From: Paramacrobiotus richtersi
Taxonomy: Eukaryota > Tardigrada > Eutardigrada > Parachela > Macrobiotidae
Length of the DNA: 22,189 bases
Direction of reading: 5' to 3'
NCBI GenBank assembly: GCA_034698045.1
Contig: JAQGAU010000985.1
Span: 1-22,189, forward strand
Part shown: positions 1-8,874 of the stretch, in pieces
Layout: every line of letters starts with the position of its first letter
How positions within the stretch are numbered: the stretch's first letter is position 1
Notes under the pieces: model-generated
What the model was told of the DNA's origin: nothing
Databases searched by the model: none
Seen by the model: the letters and a program-made list of their open reading frames with translations, nothing else
Position numbers and translations under genes: made by a program

Positions 1-536
1 GCATTCGATTAGCCCGCGTCAAGAGCAGAATCCGGCACTGTGCAGTAAAGTGAATTTGAAAGCCGATCATTGATCCCAGCCCAAGTTATGTTCCTGTGTA
101 AACAAACAAGCAGCATCTTCCTCGTCGGCCTGCCTAGCGTCTGACAGTCGCTTAACTTAGATGCTTTGTCTTGCTGCAACAACGAAGCACTGTTCCCAAG
201 GTTGAATAATTGCTAGTGAAAAAAGTGATTCACATGCCGTTTGCTCACACATACCAAGTCTCGCCAGACCCATATATTAATGTACCACCGTAAAACTTTG
301 CTGCACCTTTTGCTATGTACTTCACGATGGACTGAGCCTTTGGGGTCAGTTAGGTGAAATTCGGCACCGGAGCTTGATAGAAGTTCGAACATCCTCATTT
401 CTTTTCGCGTTTTCAGTAGTAAAAAGCTTCGATTTATAATTATACCAGATATACAGTGCAGTGTACCAGTTAAAAGTAATCATAATCTTCCCGTTCCGCT
501 GAAGCTGAGCCAGCCGGGCCCCTGTTATTCAGCATC
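1..536. other. Non-coding 5' flank
   Basis: No convincing gene is visible here. The only open frame of note, on the minus strand at 213-398, is short, has no membrane segment or recognisable motif, and is likely chance. The last 100 bases should contain the promoter and 5' UTR of the gene that starts at 537, but I see no clear core promoter. Confidence 0.5.
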
Positions 537-1106
537 ATGACCACGGAATGTCGAGACTATGCTCTGGAAGGGTTAAGCAAACTACTGGGTATCGCGATTA
601 CGGAAGTGGTCATTGGATGCCTGAACGTGGCTGGAGGGTGTGTCAACTTATTCTTGAGCGCCAAATCCGCCGATCAAATCGCCGGTGCGGTTGCCTCGCT
701 GGCACTGTCCGTGCTGCTGTTAGCCACCGGCCGCTACGGTGTCCAAGTTGTCAAGCGCTGCTGACGAGGGGGCGGACTGACCACTGCCGGTCCCTTCCGC
801 ACGTTGGCCATCCTGAACTGTGTCCTCGGCGTCGTGTACACCGTCACCCTAGTGGCGCTGATCACCGTGACATGTATGCTTATTGGCTTCCTGGATGTCC
901 TGCTCGTTGTTATCCTGGTCCTGGCTGCCATTGTCAATCTGGTGTGCATCGTCTTGCCATTCATGGCATGCAGGATCTGTTATCAAAATAGTGCGATTAT
1001 TCAGTGGGGTGGAAGGAAGACGAATGATACCGAAGCTGTCACCGGAGACTCGCTGCCATCTCCGCCGTATACTCACCCTACCCAAGTCGAAAACAATGAA
1101 GCATAG
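537..1106 (+). pseudogene. Four-helix membrane protein with an in-frame TGA
   Basis: One reading frame of 190 codons runs from ATG at 537 to TAG at 1104-1106 and is broken only by TGA at 762-764. It encodes four hydrophobic segments: roughly residues 17-40, 49-70, 88-113 and 120-143. A polar, Ser/Pro-rich tail of about 40 residues follows. The stop falls in the short loop between helices 2 and 3, right after a Lys-Arg-Cys. Both halves have the same codon style and GC-rich composition, so they belong together. The layout (short N terminus, four helices, proline-rich tail) resembles MS4A or MARVEL-type tetraspans, but I do not recognise the family, and it is not the TS family found later in the window. 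I see no GT-AG pair that would remove the stop without losing a helix. It may be a recent pseudogene, a readthrough gene (TGA followed by C) or a base error. Confidence 0.55.
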
Positions 1107-1673
1107 AAACATAAAAGCCGTGTCCGAAGATTGGTTGATGCCAGCAGTTTTCGATATGTTTCCGCCTATTTTTACCTAACTAGTTAGTTTAATGGTTTAA
1201 CGCTCGACGCAGTCGTTCGAGCATCAGACACTTTCCTATCAACAAAACAACAAGTACAGCACAGACTATAGTCTGGGGAAAAGAACATGATGCCCGGATT
1301 TTCTTGAGCTGCCGGTTTGTGGTTACACTTCTCCATTATCTAACCTTTATTGCGTGGAATACGTACTATGTGTCCACACACCGTTTTCCATGTTTGTACA
1401 ATTTTTGTGCGTTTTTTAATCGTGTACTGCAATGAGTGCACCGAATTTACGATACAATGTACACGCATCAATCTTATAAACTTTACATTCGTACATACGT
1501 ACTTAACATGAGCAAATCCCAAAATACATTAATGTGGAGAAACACAACCAAACTAGATCGAAGTAAAAGTTGCAGAATTAATGATCCTGTTGTTGAGCTG
1601 TTGTTTTTAGAGCAAACACATTTGCAATGGTTAAATCGCTTCATTGTCATTATCTTGATAAGAACTCACAGTT
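1107..1673. other. AT-rich intergenic spacer
   Basis: This is spacer downstream of the four-helix gene. It holds a short hairpin at 1202-1222 (GCTCGA and TCGAGC arms) and AT-rich sequence. The small open frames (for example 1436-1702 plus) have no recognisable composition or motif. Confidence 0.45.
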
Positions 1674-2203
1674 TCAGCAAAAACAGATTGAAGGGTTGCT
1701 GAAATCTTGTCTGCTGACAGTCTCGCACAAAGATGTACTACCTGGATCAAAGCTGGAAAGCAAAAAACAATCGAAATACATTGCGGCAATGGCAGCACCA
1801 CCACGCTGAATAGCCATAACTATTGCTACCGGCATGCTGGAGAAGGCAGATGAAAAGGAAATGTTCAATGTAATGATATCGTTGAATCGCATGAATTGTT
1901 TATCATGCATCTGCTTGGAAAAGATGACAAACTGTGGAACGTAGTGCACATACAGCGACAAATCGAGTACCCTTCCAGTCGCGGCTGATTTTCTGTCCCA
2001 CGCATAATGCCTGTTCTTTGAACAAATGTTGACACAACGGGCTGATCATCAGCGAGTTTTATTTGTATCCACTTCCGCCAACGGTAGTTTTTATCCCCGG
2101 CGATTAGTAAACCGATCCCGTGTGTGTTGATGTCAGTAGTTACAGATGTACCAAAGCTATCCCTCGCGCAACTGGAAAAAAAGTTGAAGCACATTTCATC
2201 CAT
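1674..2203 (-). pseudogene. Possible decayed coding fragment, hydrophobic
   Basis: Two overlapping minus-strand frames, 1865-2203 and 1674-1961, look more gene-like than their surroundings. The lower one is open from about 2030 and encodes a Tyr/Phe-rich stretch, then a hydrophobic helix, and ends near a possible GT donor after Phe-Asp-Pro. An aromatic stretch, then Phe-Asn, then a helix is loosely like the middle of gustatory-receptor-type proteins, including the receptor at 2453-4893. The similarity is too weak to name it. The two frames do not join without a frameshift or an unseen intron. It could be a receptor fossil or chance. Confidence 0.22.
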
Positions 2204-2452
2204 TTCATTGAGTCTGTGACATTTCTCTTATGCAGTTATACGTAGATTCTTACAACCGATATACAGGGCTGGTTTCGTGCGTTGTTACTTCTGCTTGGAA
2301 ATATAATTTTTACATTGAGAGCCTGAAATATCCTGGTTCGAAATAATGTCTGTTTCTTTCGAAATGTGGAAGTTGTGGTAGCGCAAAAAATATCTTAACT
2401 GAAACCTGACAAAAAGTTTCCACAGTACGTCTGCTGTACAAGCTGTTGGATA

Positions 2453-4893
2453 ATGTGGAAACCAGAGCTCTCCTACCGACCGAATTCCTCCATGGACCTA
2501 CTCAGCCACATTCCCTGCGCATTCCTCATCCGTTTCCTTCACAACGCCCGCGGGCACCGGGAAAAGGGAAAGGTCACCAATTGGACGTTTTCTTCAGCCT
2601 ACCGTTGGCCTTGGCGTCTGGCCCTCCTTTTCATCCTGTGTCTCATCCTCCCGATGCTGATTATCGATTTAATGGATTTGGTGCAGGAGGGTCCCACCCG
2701 CCAGCCCTCCTACGGGAAAGTACGGGACATTGTCAATCAAGTGGCGTATTCTTCGTCGCAGATGATGCTCGGCAAGGCCTGTATTACGCTGATGTTTTTC
2801 TTGATCAAATCGGAAGAGGTGATTGAATGTGTCAAGCGGACTAGTCTGGATTTGGCGGGATTCCCGGTGAAAACAGCGGATAAGGTGAGTGAAGGAAGGG
2901 TACATGTTTCTGAGTTTACTAAGTAAACGGAACACGATATGTTAAAGTAAACGGAATGTAAACACGATTCCATTTTATTTACGCCACATAGAATTACGTG
3001 GGTATTCCAAAGGACCCCTATCGTTCGTCAGGCGAAGGAAACGGCCAAGAGAAACTCTACTGATACTCGAAAACGCTGACTTATCGTACGCGCAAAGCAT
3101 GATTTAAGTGTGCGAAACAAAGATTTTATTCTCGTAAGTATCTGAGCTCATTCGCAAAAAGTGCAACCACGCGGGATCGAACCGCTGCGCTCTCGCTCTG
3201 TGGCCGAGCGTCATACGAGTCATACGAGTCATACGTATGATACGACTGAGCTAGCTGCATTATTCACAAATAACTTGGAAAGGTTTTATCGCACAGCGTT
3301 TACACGGCACAGCCGTCACAATAGGAGGCCTGTAACTAGAAGACCTTGATTTCGCTGTTCGAACAACTGGACATCTTTTAATGATTATTGTTACTAACTT
3401 CCATAGATCTCGAAACGTTTCAATAAAAACATTCTCAAAATGTTTCGTGTCCAATCACAAGGTATTGGCTTAATTTCCTTGGACAGCTTAATTTCGGCTG
3501 CACGTTGCCTCTAGTTGTTGGGATAATAGACACATGGCGTTTTGATTAGATTGCGCAAGTGTCTTGCAGAAGAAGTTTTGGATTTCGATCAGTTTTCTGC
3601 GTAGCACCGCTTTCTAGTCCAGGCGAGACGGTTATGTCTCTGGAAACGTATTAGTATTTCCCTATGTTTTCCCGTAAGACATATTGTAACCATTATCGGC
3701 TTACAATTGTTAGTACTTGACCAATAGCCATTCTTTAGAGAACCCTGGTCCGTACCAGTTGGGGTATGGTCGCGGCGTGTGGACTAATCTGCGCCATGAT
3801 GGCCGGGTCGTTCATCATCAATCCTTCAATCACTTCCAACACCTACATCCATTACGGTCCACTGTGGATACCTGGCCGCTACGCATACCTCGCACTCCTC
3901 CTCTTCATCGACCTGTCCATTATTATCCTGTTCCTGTACTCCATCCTCTTACACTTTATCTTGTCGTTGTGCTGCACGGCCGGACTGACCATCGGGCAGC
4001 GGTTACAGTATATGTGGGACCACGGCGGCCCAACTGATACCAAGATCTTTGGACCCACGATGGAGAAACTTCTGGCGGATTACATGACTTTGCTGGGTAT
4101 GCAGCGCCGCTTGCAGCAAACGTTTAACGGGAAGATGGTCGCCGATCTGGTGACCAATACTCTGGAGATTATGATTGTGGTGTCGTGGTTGTGTATCTGG
4201 TTTGTCTTTCCGGAGATTGATAACTGTACGATTTTTGCGCGGTTTGTCGTGGTGGGGAGCAGTGCGGTGGTGAGGATGTGGATGCTTGTCACAGCGCCGT
4301 GTCAACTTCATAAGATGGTCAGTTAGTTTGTTGCTCGTTTTCTCTATCCGATTGTGGTTGTTTATACGTGGTAAGTCTGATTCCCGAATGTTCAATGTTG
4401 CAGCCGTATGAGTATGCCATTATGCTGGAAAATGTGATGGTTCTGCGACAGTGTGCTCCGCGTGCTGATGATCCGGAGGTACAGGTTGCACAAGCACAAT
4501 AATTTTCTTTTATGCGTCGATTCATTGATCGTTACGCAGGGAAAACAAGCAAATGCCTGTGTCGGCGTGGAATGCTCGTCGGAGGAATTAGAAAGCTGTT
4601 ACGAATTACTGTCCCGGTTGAAACATAGCTCGTTGACGTTTTGTCCAGGAGAATTTATCAGTCTAACCGGAAATGTCGTTCTGACAGTATGCACTTAATT
4701 ATTGCTCAGACACCGCTTGTCTTTACTGTACATGCTACTAACTTTGGCTATACGATGTATCATTTCTTTGCAGGCATCGTTTCTCGTGTTTGGATACTTC
4801 TGCTTTGTGGTGGATGAGATCGAAAACAACGTGCCCGAATGTAAAAGCAACATGTTTGGCAACGCATCATGTATGGCTGCATGCGTGGCATAA
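2453..4893 (+). CDS. Gustatory-receptor-like seven-helix chemoreceptor, five exons
   Basis: I model five exons: 2453-2884, 3739-4317, 4404-4478, 4540-4686 and 4774-4893. Every junction is GT-AG and phase 0, and the joined frame is 450 codons plus TAA, the usual length for invertebrate gustatory receptors. The protein has no signal peptide and seven hydrophobic segments, near residues 55-78, 93-120, 152-171, 193-222, 278-301, 308-328 and 395-425. The last is the best match to the family: a Cys-Pro-Gly-Glu-Phe stretch, a short helix split by an intron, and a Phe-Leu-Val-Phe-Gly-Tyr-Phe run where insect receptors have their TYhhhhhQF signature. C-terminal phase-0 introns are also typical. The likely role is a ligand-gated or chemosensory plasma-membrane receptor (inferred). 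The donor of exon 2 is GTCAGT, which is weaker than the others. The first intron (854 bp) holds a tRNA-like unit. The gene ends 278 bp before the convergent TS-1. Confidence 0.72.
3156..3260 (-). ncRNA. tRNA-like Pol III unit (tRNA pseudogene or SINE head)
   Basis: Read on the minus strand, this has an A-box-like TAGCTCAGTCG (3253-3243) and a B box GGTTCGATCCC (3183-3173). The outer ends TGCAGC and GTTGCA can pair as an acceptor stem, and a TTTTT Pol III terminator follows at once (3160-3156). A perfect 5-bp anticodon-like arm with a 7-base loop is present (CGCTC, then GGCCACA, then GAGCG), but loop position 33 is G instead of the expected T. The D-loop region is expanded by a 9-bp repeat. 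It is therefore unlikely to be a working tRNA. A tRNA pseudogene or tRNA-derived SINE head is more likely. It lies in the first intron of the receptor gene, in antisense orientation. Confidence 0.5.
3210..3236. repeat. Three tandem 9-bp units inside the tRNA-like element
   Basis: GTCATACGA occurs at 3210-3218 and 3219-3227, followed by GTCATACGT at 3228-3236. The units lie between the A box and the anticodon-like arm and account for the over-long D-loop region. Confidence 0.85.
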
Positions 4894-5022
4894 CAAGCAA
4901 CGGACTTGCGTGTTCAGCTTTCCCGTTGCCGATTGCGGAGATGAGCATATACTGCAAGATATTTCCTGTAATTTATTGACTTAGATGCTAAACTGGAATT
5001 TTAGTTCTCAAGGGCGCGAAGA

Positions 5023-5078
5023 ACTTTTCCATTCGCACAGATTATTTACGCAGAATAGAAAGCATAATGGATCTGAAC
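5023..5078. repeat. Shared 3'-flank block, copy 1
   Basis: This AT-rich block contains GATTATTTAC and AGCATAATGGAT. It recurs downstream of TS-2 at 7237-7296 and, more diverged, downstream of TS-4 at about 16266-16315. It lies between the receptor gene and the convergent TS-1, so it is probably the shared 3' UTR or terminator region of the duplicated unit. Confidence 0.65.
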
Positions 5079-5817
5079 TGGAACCGTAAAGTAACATGAC
5101 GATATAATCTGCATTCCGAAGAGCTAACTAACAATCCAAAAGATTAACAATCAGCAAGAGAATCAATAATTTCACACAACTGTTGCCATTGTCTGCGTAG
5201 ACACAGTACCTTTGCTCAAAGCTGCAGGCAGCGTGTCAGACCGCACCGGCTCATCTTCCTTTACCGGAAACTTGACCCCACGTACCCACCTCTCTAGAGC
5301 ACTATTCTTTGTCAACCTCTCCACACACCTGTCCAGCACAACGAGGTTGTAGACAAACAACACCACCGACGGAATAAAAGCCATCAGTCCAAAGATAATG
5401 TGCCATTTGAATAGACCCGTTTGATGTTCGTTGATGGCATTACCCGCTTCAAACAGGGCCGTCGCAAAGCTGGCGAACGCCGGGACGCCGTCACTACCGA
5501 GAATGTGGTAGAGCAAGCAGCGCAGGATGGGATTCTCAACCGTATCGTCGGCCGTGTCATGAATAATGGCGTCAGGGGCGGTTGCGGATGGGAGCTGGCC
5601 GAGCTGGGTGGTATGCAGTTTCCACATGAAGAAGACGGCCCCGACGACGGAAGCGTACATCAAGGCGCCTTCGAACCACATGCTCATGGGCGCTGTACCG
5701 TCTATGATGACAAGGGATGCATTAATTCACAGCATCACCGTATTGACAAGTGGAACTGACGCATGACTTCGAAGCGCGGTCTCGCAGTTAGGCTGTCTCT
5801 CGGGACGTCAGCTCGGA

Positions 5818-6106
5818 TACAGGGCAGGATCGCCAACAACTGGACACTTTGAATTTATAGGGTTCTAGCAACTAGGCACTCCATGGTATTCCATTTTATG
5901 CTAAGCAGACGCTAATGGCTTTTTTCCTTTCCGAAAATTTACCAAATCTTTCAATAAGAACAACAACTCACGCAACTAGAACACCGACAAGAATTATGTA
6001 CGTACTGCAAATACACAACAAAGACACCCAACTACAACGCGCCAAACCAGCCGGGCACAATCGAGTGTCTGGTTATGATGTGTAGTTGTTGGCCTGCTGC
6101 CCTGTA
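5818..6106. mobile_element. MITE copy 1, in the TS-1 intron
   Basis: The ends are inverted: TACAGGGCAG plus GCCAACAACT at 5818 onward mirrors the sequence ending at 6106. A second, inner inverted motif (AGACACTCG or similar) lies about 35 bp inside each end. No reading frame of note is present. The outermost TA on both sides fits a TA target-site duplication, so a Tc1/mariner-type non-autonomous element is inferred. Its interior matches the element at 18258-18529 in opposite orientation (GCTAAGCAGACGC, CTTTCCGAAA), at roughly two-thirds identity by eye. Confidence 0.7.
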
Positions 6107-6302
6107 CCTATGTAAAGACCACAGACTTACAATTGTCAGTATTTACTTATTGAATATTCCTAATACATTGTAATACATAAAATTATTGATCGTACAAAAA
6201 TTGTACAAATTACAAAAGTATACGACTCTCGATACATACAGTAGAGCCTGCTTACCGATCACTGTAGCGGCCAAAACATGGATAAGGATGCCCGCCACGA
6301 GT

Positions 6303-6316
6303 GTTATAAGTTATAA
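6303..6316. repeat. 7-bp tandem duplication that disables TS-1
   Basis: GTTATAA is repeated twice without a gap. The aligned segment of TS-2 (8253-8286 region) is seven bases shorter at this point, so the duplication is the derived state and causes the frameshift. Confidence 0.85.
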
Positions 6317-6910
6317 CCATCTGGATCAAGATGGTAAGAATCATGGTGGAGCGCACGCGCTCTGCCCCTGAATCCCCTTTGCCACTGGGCAGACGCACCC
6401 CTTCCCTTGACCTATGGACTTCCATGTGGATTTCCTCGGTCGTCATCTTCTGGATTTCTGTGCGAGTACCGTATGGTTTCTCTCGGTAACCAATGCGCAG
6501 AATGTTGGTACGATACACAACAGTCAGAGTATAACGCCTTCACCCTTCCGCGATAATCGCGCGGATATTCACACCACCTTGAACTTGAGTATTGATGAAG
6601 TCTGACGTCATAAAGCCATGTAACCGAAGACAGCAAAAGGACAGTTCAGTGTGAGAAACACTTTTGAGCAGCATAAAGCCAGAGTTGACTTGCAGCTACG
6701 GTGAGCTATCGGATGATTCCATGTAGATCAGAACTGCATAAGTAGCTTACATACCTGTTGCACTATACGAAGCCGAAGGCTTGTGCCCACGCACGTACGG
6801 CAGAGTAACCGCCATATCGGTATATAGGAATAACAGTGCTTGACTGATCCTGTACGTAAAAAAAATACTTACTCCGGCATGATTTTCCACTAATCTTTAG
6901 CCGTAAATTC

Positions 6911-6954
6911 TCTGAGGGCATGCACGAAGCGGCAAATGACATCATGTGACATCA
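6911..6954. promoter_or_regulatory. Double TGACATCA block upstream of TS-1
   Basis: The block reads TCTGAGGGCAT, then a CACGAAGC core, then two TGACATCA octamers (6937-6944 and 6947-6954) two bases apart. It lies about 465-510 bp before the TS-1 ATG. The octamer is one base from the ATF/CREB site TGACGTCA. Conservation at three loci suggests a bZIP-type regulatory element (inference). Confidence 0.55.
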
Positions 6955-7044
6955 GTGTGTGATCCCTGCAGCAATCTTATTCTGTTACAGCTCGTCGGAG
7001 CACACCGGGTCGACACAAATGGATCTCGTGCTAGATTCTAGTCA

Positions 7045-7115
7045 TCCTTACGATTATAATGGAAAATGTGAAGGTGCTGAGCAGTGTGTTCCGCGGCTGA
7101 TGATGCGAGGGTACA
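7045..7115 (+). pseudogene. Decayed copy of receptor exon 3
   Basis: This stretch aligns with exon 3 of the chemoreceptor gene (4404-4478) and its donor. Shared runs include TGGAAAATGTGA, CAGTGTG, TCCGCG, GCTGATGAT and GGTACA, with small indels that break the frame. The flanking sequence after it also resembles the 3' flank of the receptor gene. It sits in the same convergent position relative to TS-2 as the intact receptor does to TS-1. It is a fossil of a duplicated receptor; the other exons are no longer clear. Confidence 0.7.
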
Positions 7116-7236
7116 TATATGCTGAACATTTAAACCCAGTTTTTCAATGCACCAAGCGACGTGTCCATACAGCAGCATTTCTTTTTTAATTTATTGACTT
7201 TCGAAAATAAACCATGTTAACACAAGTGTCCGAAAA

Positions 7237-7296
7237 TGTTTTATATTTGCACAGATTATTTACATAGAATAAAAAGCATAATGGATTTGAGATGGA
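7237..7296. repeat. Shared 3'-flank block, copy 2
   Basis: This is the best match to 5023-5078: CACAGATTATTTAC, then AGAATA, then AAGCATAATGGAT, with few differences. It lies between the receptor fossil and the 3' end of TS-2. Confidence 0.65.
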
Positions 7297-7361
7297 ATTG
7301 TAATTCATTATGATATAATCTAGATACAAAGAAAACAAGGCACTTACAATCACCCAGACAA

Positions 7362-8411
7362 CTATCTACTTCGCAGAATTGCGTCCAGTGTCTGATCAGG
7401 TGTAGATACGGAATTGTTCAAAGTGCCAGGCAGAGCGTCCGACCTCATCGTCTCATTCGCAATAACAGACAACGTTCCCCGTCGTTTCCATCTGTCAAAC
7501 ACGCTATCCTTCCTCAGCCTTTCCTCATACTTGTGAAGCATGATGAGATTGTAGATGGAAAACACCAGCGTCGGAACAAAAGCCATCAGTCCGCATATGA
7601 TATACCATTTGACCAGCTCCGGTCGCTTTGCGTTGACGGCATTGACAGCTTCCATTGCGGGCGTCAGAAGGCTCGTGAACGCCGGTAAACCTTGTGTACA
7701 GATGGTGTGATTGCGGAAGTAGATCAGGATGGGAGTTTCAGACTGGAAGAGGGCGTCCGGGTCGGTGTGGGATGAAAGCTGGCTGGATGGGGCGGTGTGC
7801 AGTTTCCACACGAAGAAGACGGCCGCAATGACGGAGACGTACATGTAGGCACCTTCTAACCAGATACCGATGGGCACGGGACCCTCTGTAATGACAAGGG
7901 CTGAGTGGATTCAGAGTATCGTAATTTCTATTTTTATGATGTAATTCTTTACAATTCATAATTTTTACACACAAAGATTTTTAATGCGATTTGCTCGTGT
8001 TTTTGCACATTTAAAATAACCTGTAAAATTTAAAACTCGTGGCAAAATTCTTAAAAAATGTCTCAAGATTGCAGTTTAAATTTAGAATATTTCTCACGTA
8101 TCTGTGCATTTATACATGAAAGTCGGTACAAGTGCTGCGTTCAGATTGGTTATATAGACTGAAAGCAGTAAAAGTATAGTGTTTGCGATACATCCAGAAG
8201 AGGACGGCTTACTGATTAAAGTGGCTGCCAACACATGGATAAGGATGCCGGCCACGAGTTCGATGCCCATCTGGATGACGACGGTAATAATCATGCTAGA
8301 GCGCACGCTATTGATCGCGGCGTCATTGCAGGGCAGTGCAGTGGCAGTGGACTGACGGCGAGTCTGACACCCTGGCGTGTGGACTTCCATGTGGAATTCC
8401 TCCTTCGTCAT
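7362..8411 (-). CDS. TS-2: intact four-helix family gene, two exons
   Basis: Exon 1 is 8411-8213 (66 codons plus one base, donor GTAAGC). Exon 2 is 7885-7362 (acceptor CATTACAG). The phase-1 junction makes a Lys codon, and the whole frame is 240 residues with no break. ATG at 8411 is chosen because the Met-Thr-Lys-Glu-Glu start aligns with all other copies. The open frame continues further upstream but lacks conservation. Helices: one in exon 1 (about residues 43-66) and three in exon 2, the second helix beginning Ile-Gly-Ile-Trp and the fourth ending Ser-Ile-Tyr-Asn. A basic stretch and a Ser/Thr-rich tail follow. Its N-terminal tail is about 18 residues longer than in TS-3 and TS-4. I do not recognise the family. 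A plasma- or endo-membrane tetraspan is all the sequence supports. Confidence 0.75.
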
Positions 8412-8830
8412 CTTCTGAATTCCAATACGAAATTCTTCTGTTCTTCTCTTCAACCAATGCAAAAACTGAGGACATCGAGATGAACCGCTAGAAAGAAATT
8501 CATAAAATTTCAATTCCTTGTTGAAGACGACACTATAGAGTCTATAATCTGTCCTGTTCGGTGAACATTTGTTGGCAGTCAGAAGCGAGATCTGGCAGCT
8601 GTCGGCAGTTTCACAAAAGCCGAGATGCAAAATAACATGTTGATAAAAAACGAAGGTTAAAGGTTTGTGCTCACCGGTCGCCTTGTGGTGCTCATCGCAT
8701 ACCAGGTAGATCTTCATACCTGTAAAAATCATCACTGGTAATCGGCATAATTGTCTTTGTTAACACGTAAACCGGAAATACAGTAGCACGTACTGTAATT
8801 TCTGTTTCCATTCGGTCAGCTCTTCTGTTC

Positions 8831-8874
8831 TCTGAGGGCATACACGAAGCAAGCAGTGACATCATATGACATCA
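8831..8874. promoter_or_regulatory. Double TGACATCA block upstream of TS-2
   Basis: This is nearly the same 44-bp block as at 6911-6954, with octamers at 8857-8864 and 8867-8874, in the same orientation. It lies about 420-465 bp before the TS-2 ATG. The sequence around it is much less similar, so this short block is selectively kept or recently copied. Confidence 0.55.

Larger units (their letters stand above)
5172..6446 (-). pseudogene. TS-1: four-helix family gene, frameshifted in exon 1
   Basis: Exon 1 runs from ATG at 6446 down to 6256, with donor GTAAGC. Exon 2 runs from 5701 (acceptor CATCATAG) to the stop at 5172. The phase-1 junction rebuilds an Asp codon. The family has four hydrophobic segments, one in exon 1 and three in exon 2 (near the exon start, mid-exon, and before a basic stretch), plus a polar Ser/Thr-rich tail. 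Exon 2 is fully open (171 residues from its first Met). Exon 1 carries GTTATAA twice in tandem (6303-6309 and 6310-6316). TS-2 lacks the extra seven bases. They shift the frame inside the first helix, so the predicted protein loses its Gly-Ile-Leu-Ile-His motif and all of exon 2. With a single copy the frame would be 237 residues. The intron contains a MITE. The function of the family is unknown. Confidence 0.75.

Noticed and set aside
762-764. TGA as selenocysteine
   Set aside because: The site is a loop between helices after Cys with no redox motif, and I cannot see a SECIS element by eye. I keep it only as something to test.
3195-3215. A plus-strand tRNA (GTGGCCGAGCG resembles a Ser/Leu A box)
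   Set aside because: There is no B box or stem set downstream on that strand. The minus-strand reading explains the segment better.
8412-8735. Longer N terminus for TS-2
   Set aside because: The frame is open, but it is not conserved in TS-1, TS-3 or TS-4, which all begin at the Met-Thr-x-Glu-Glu methionine.
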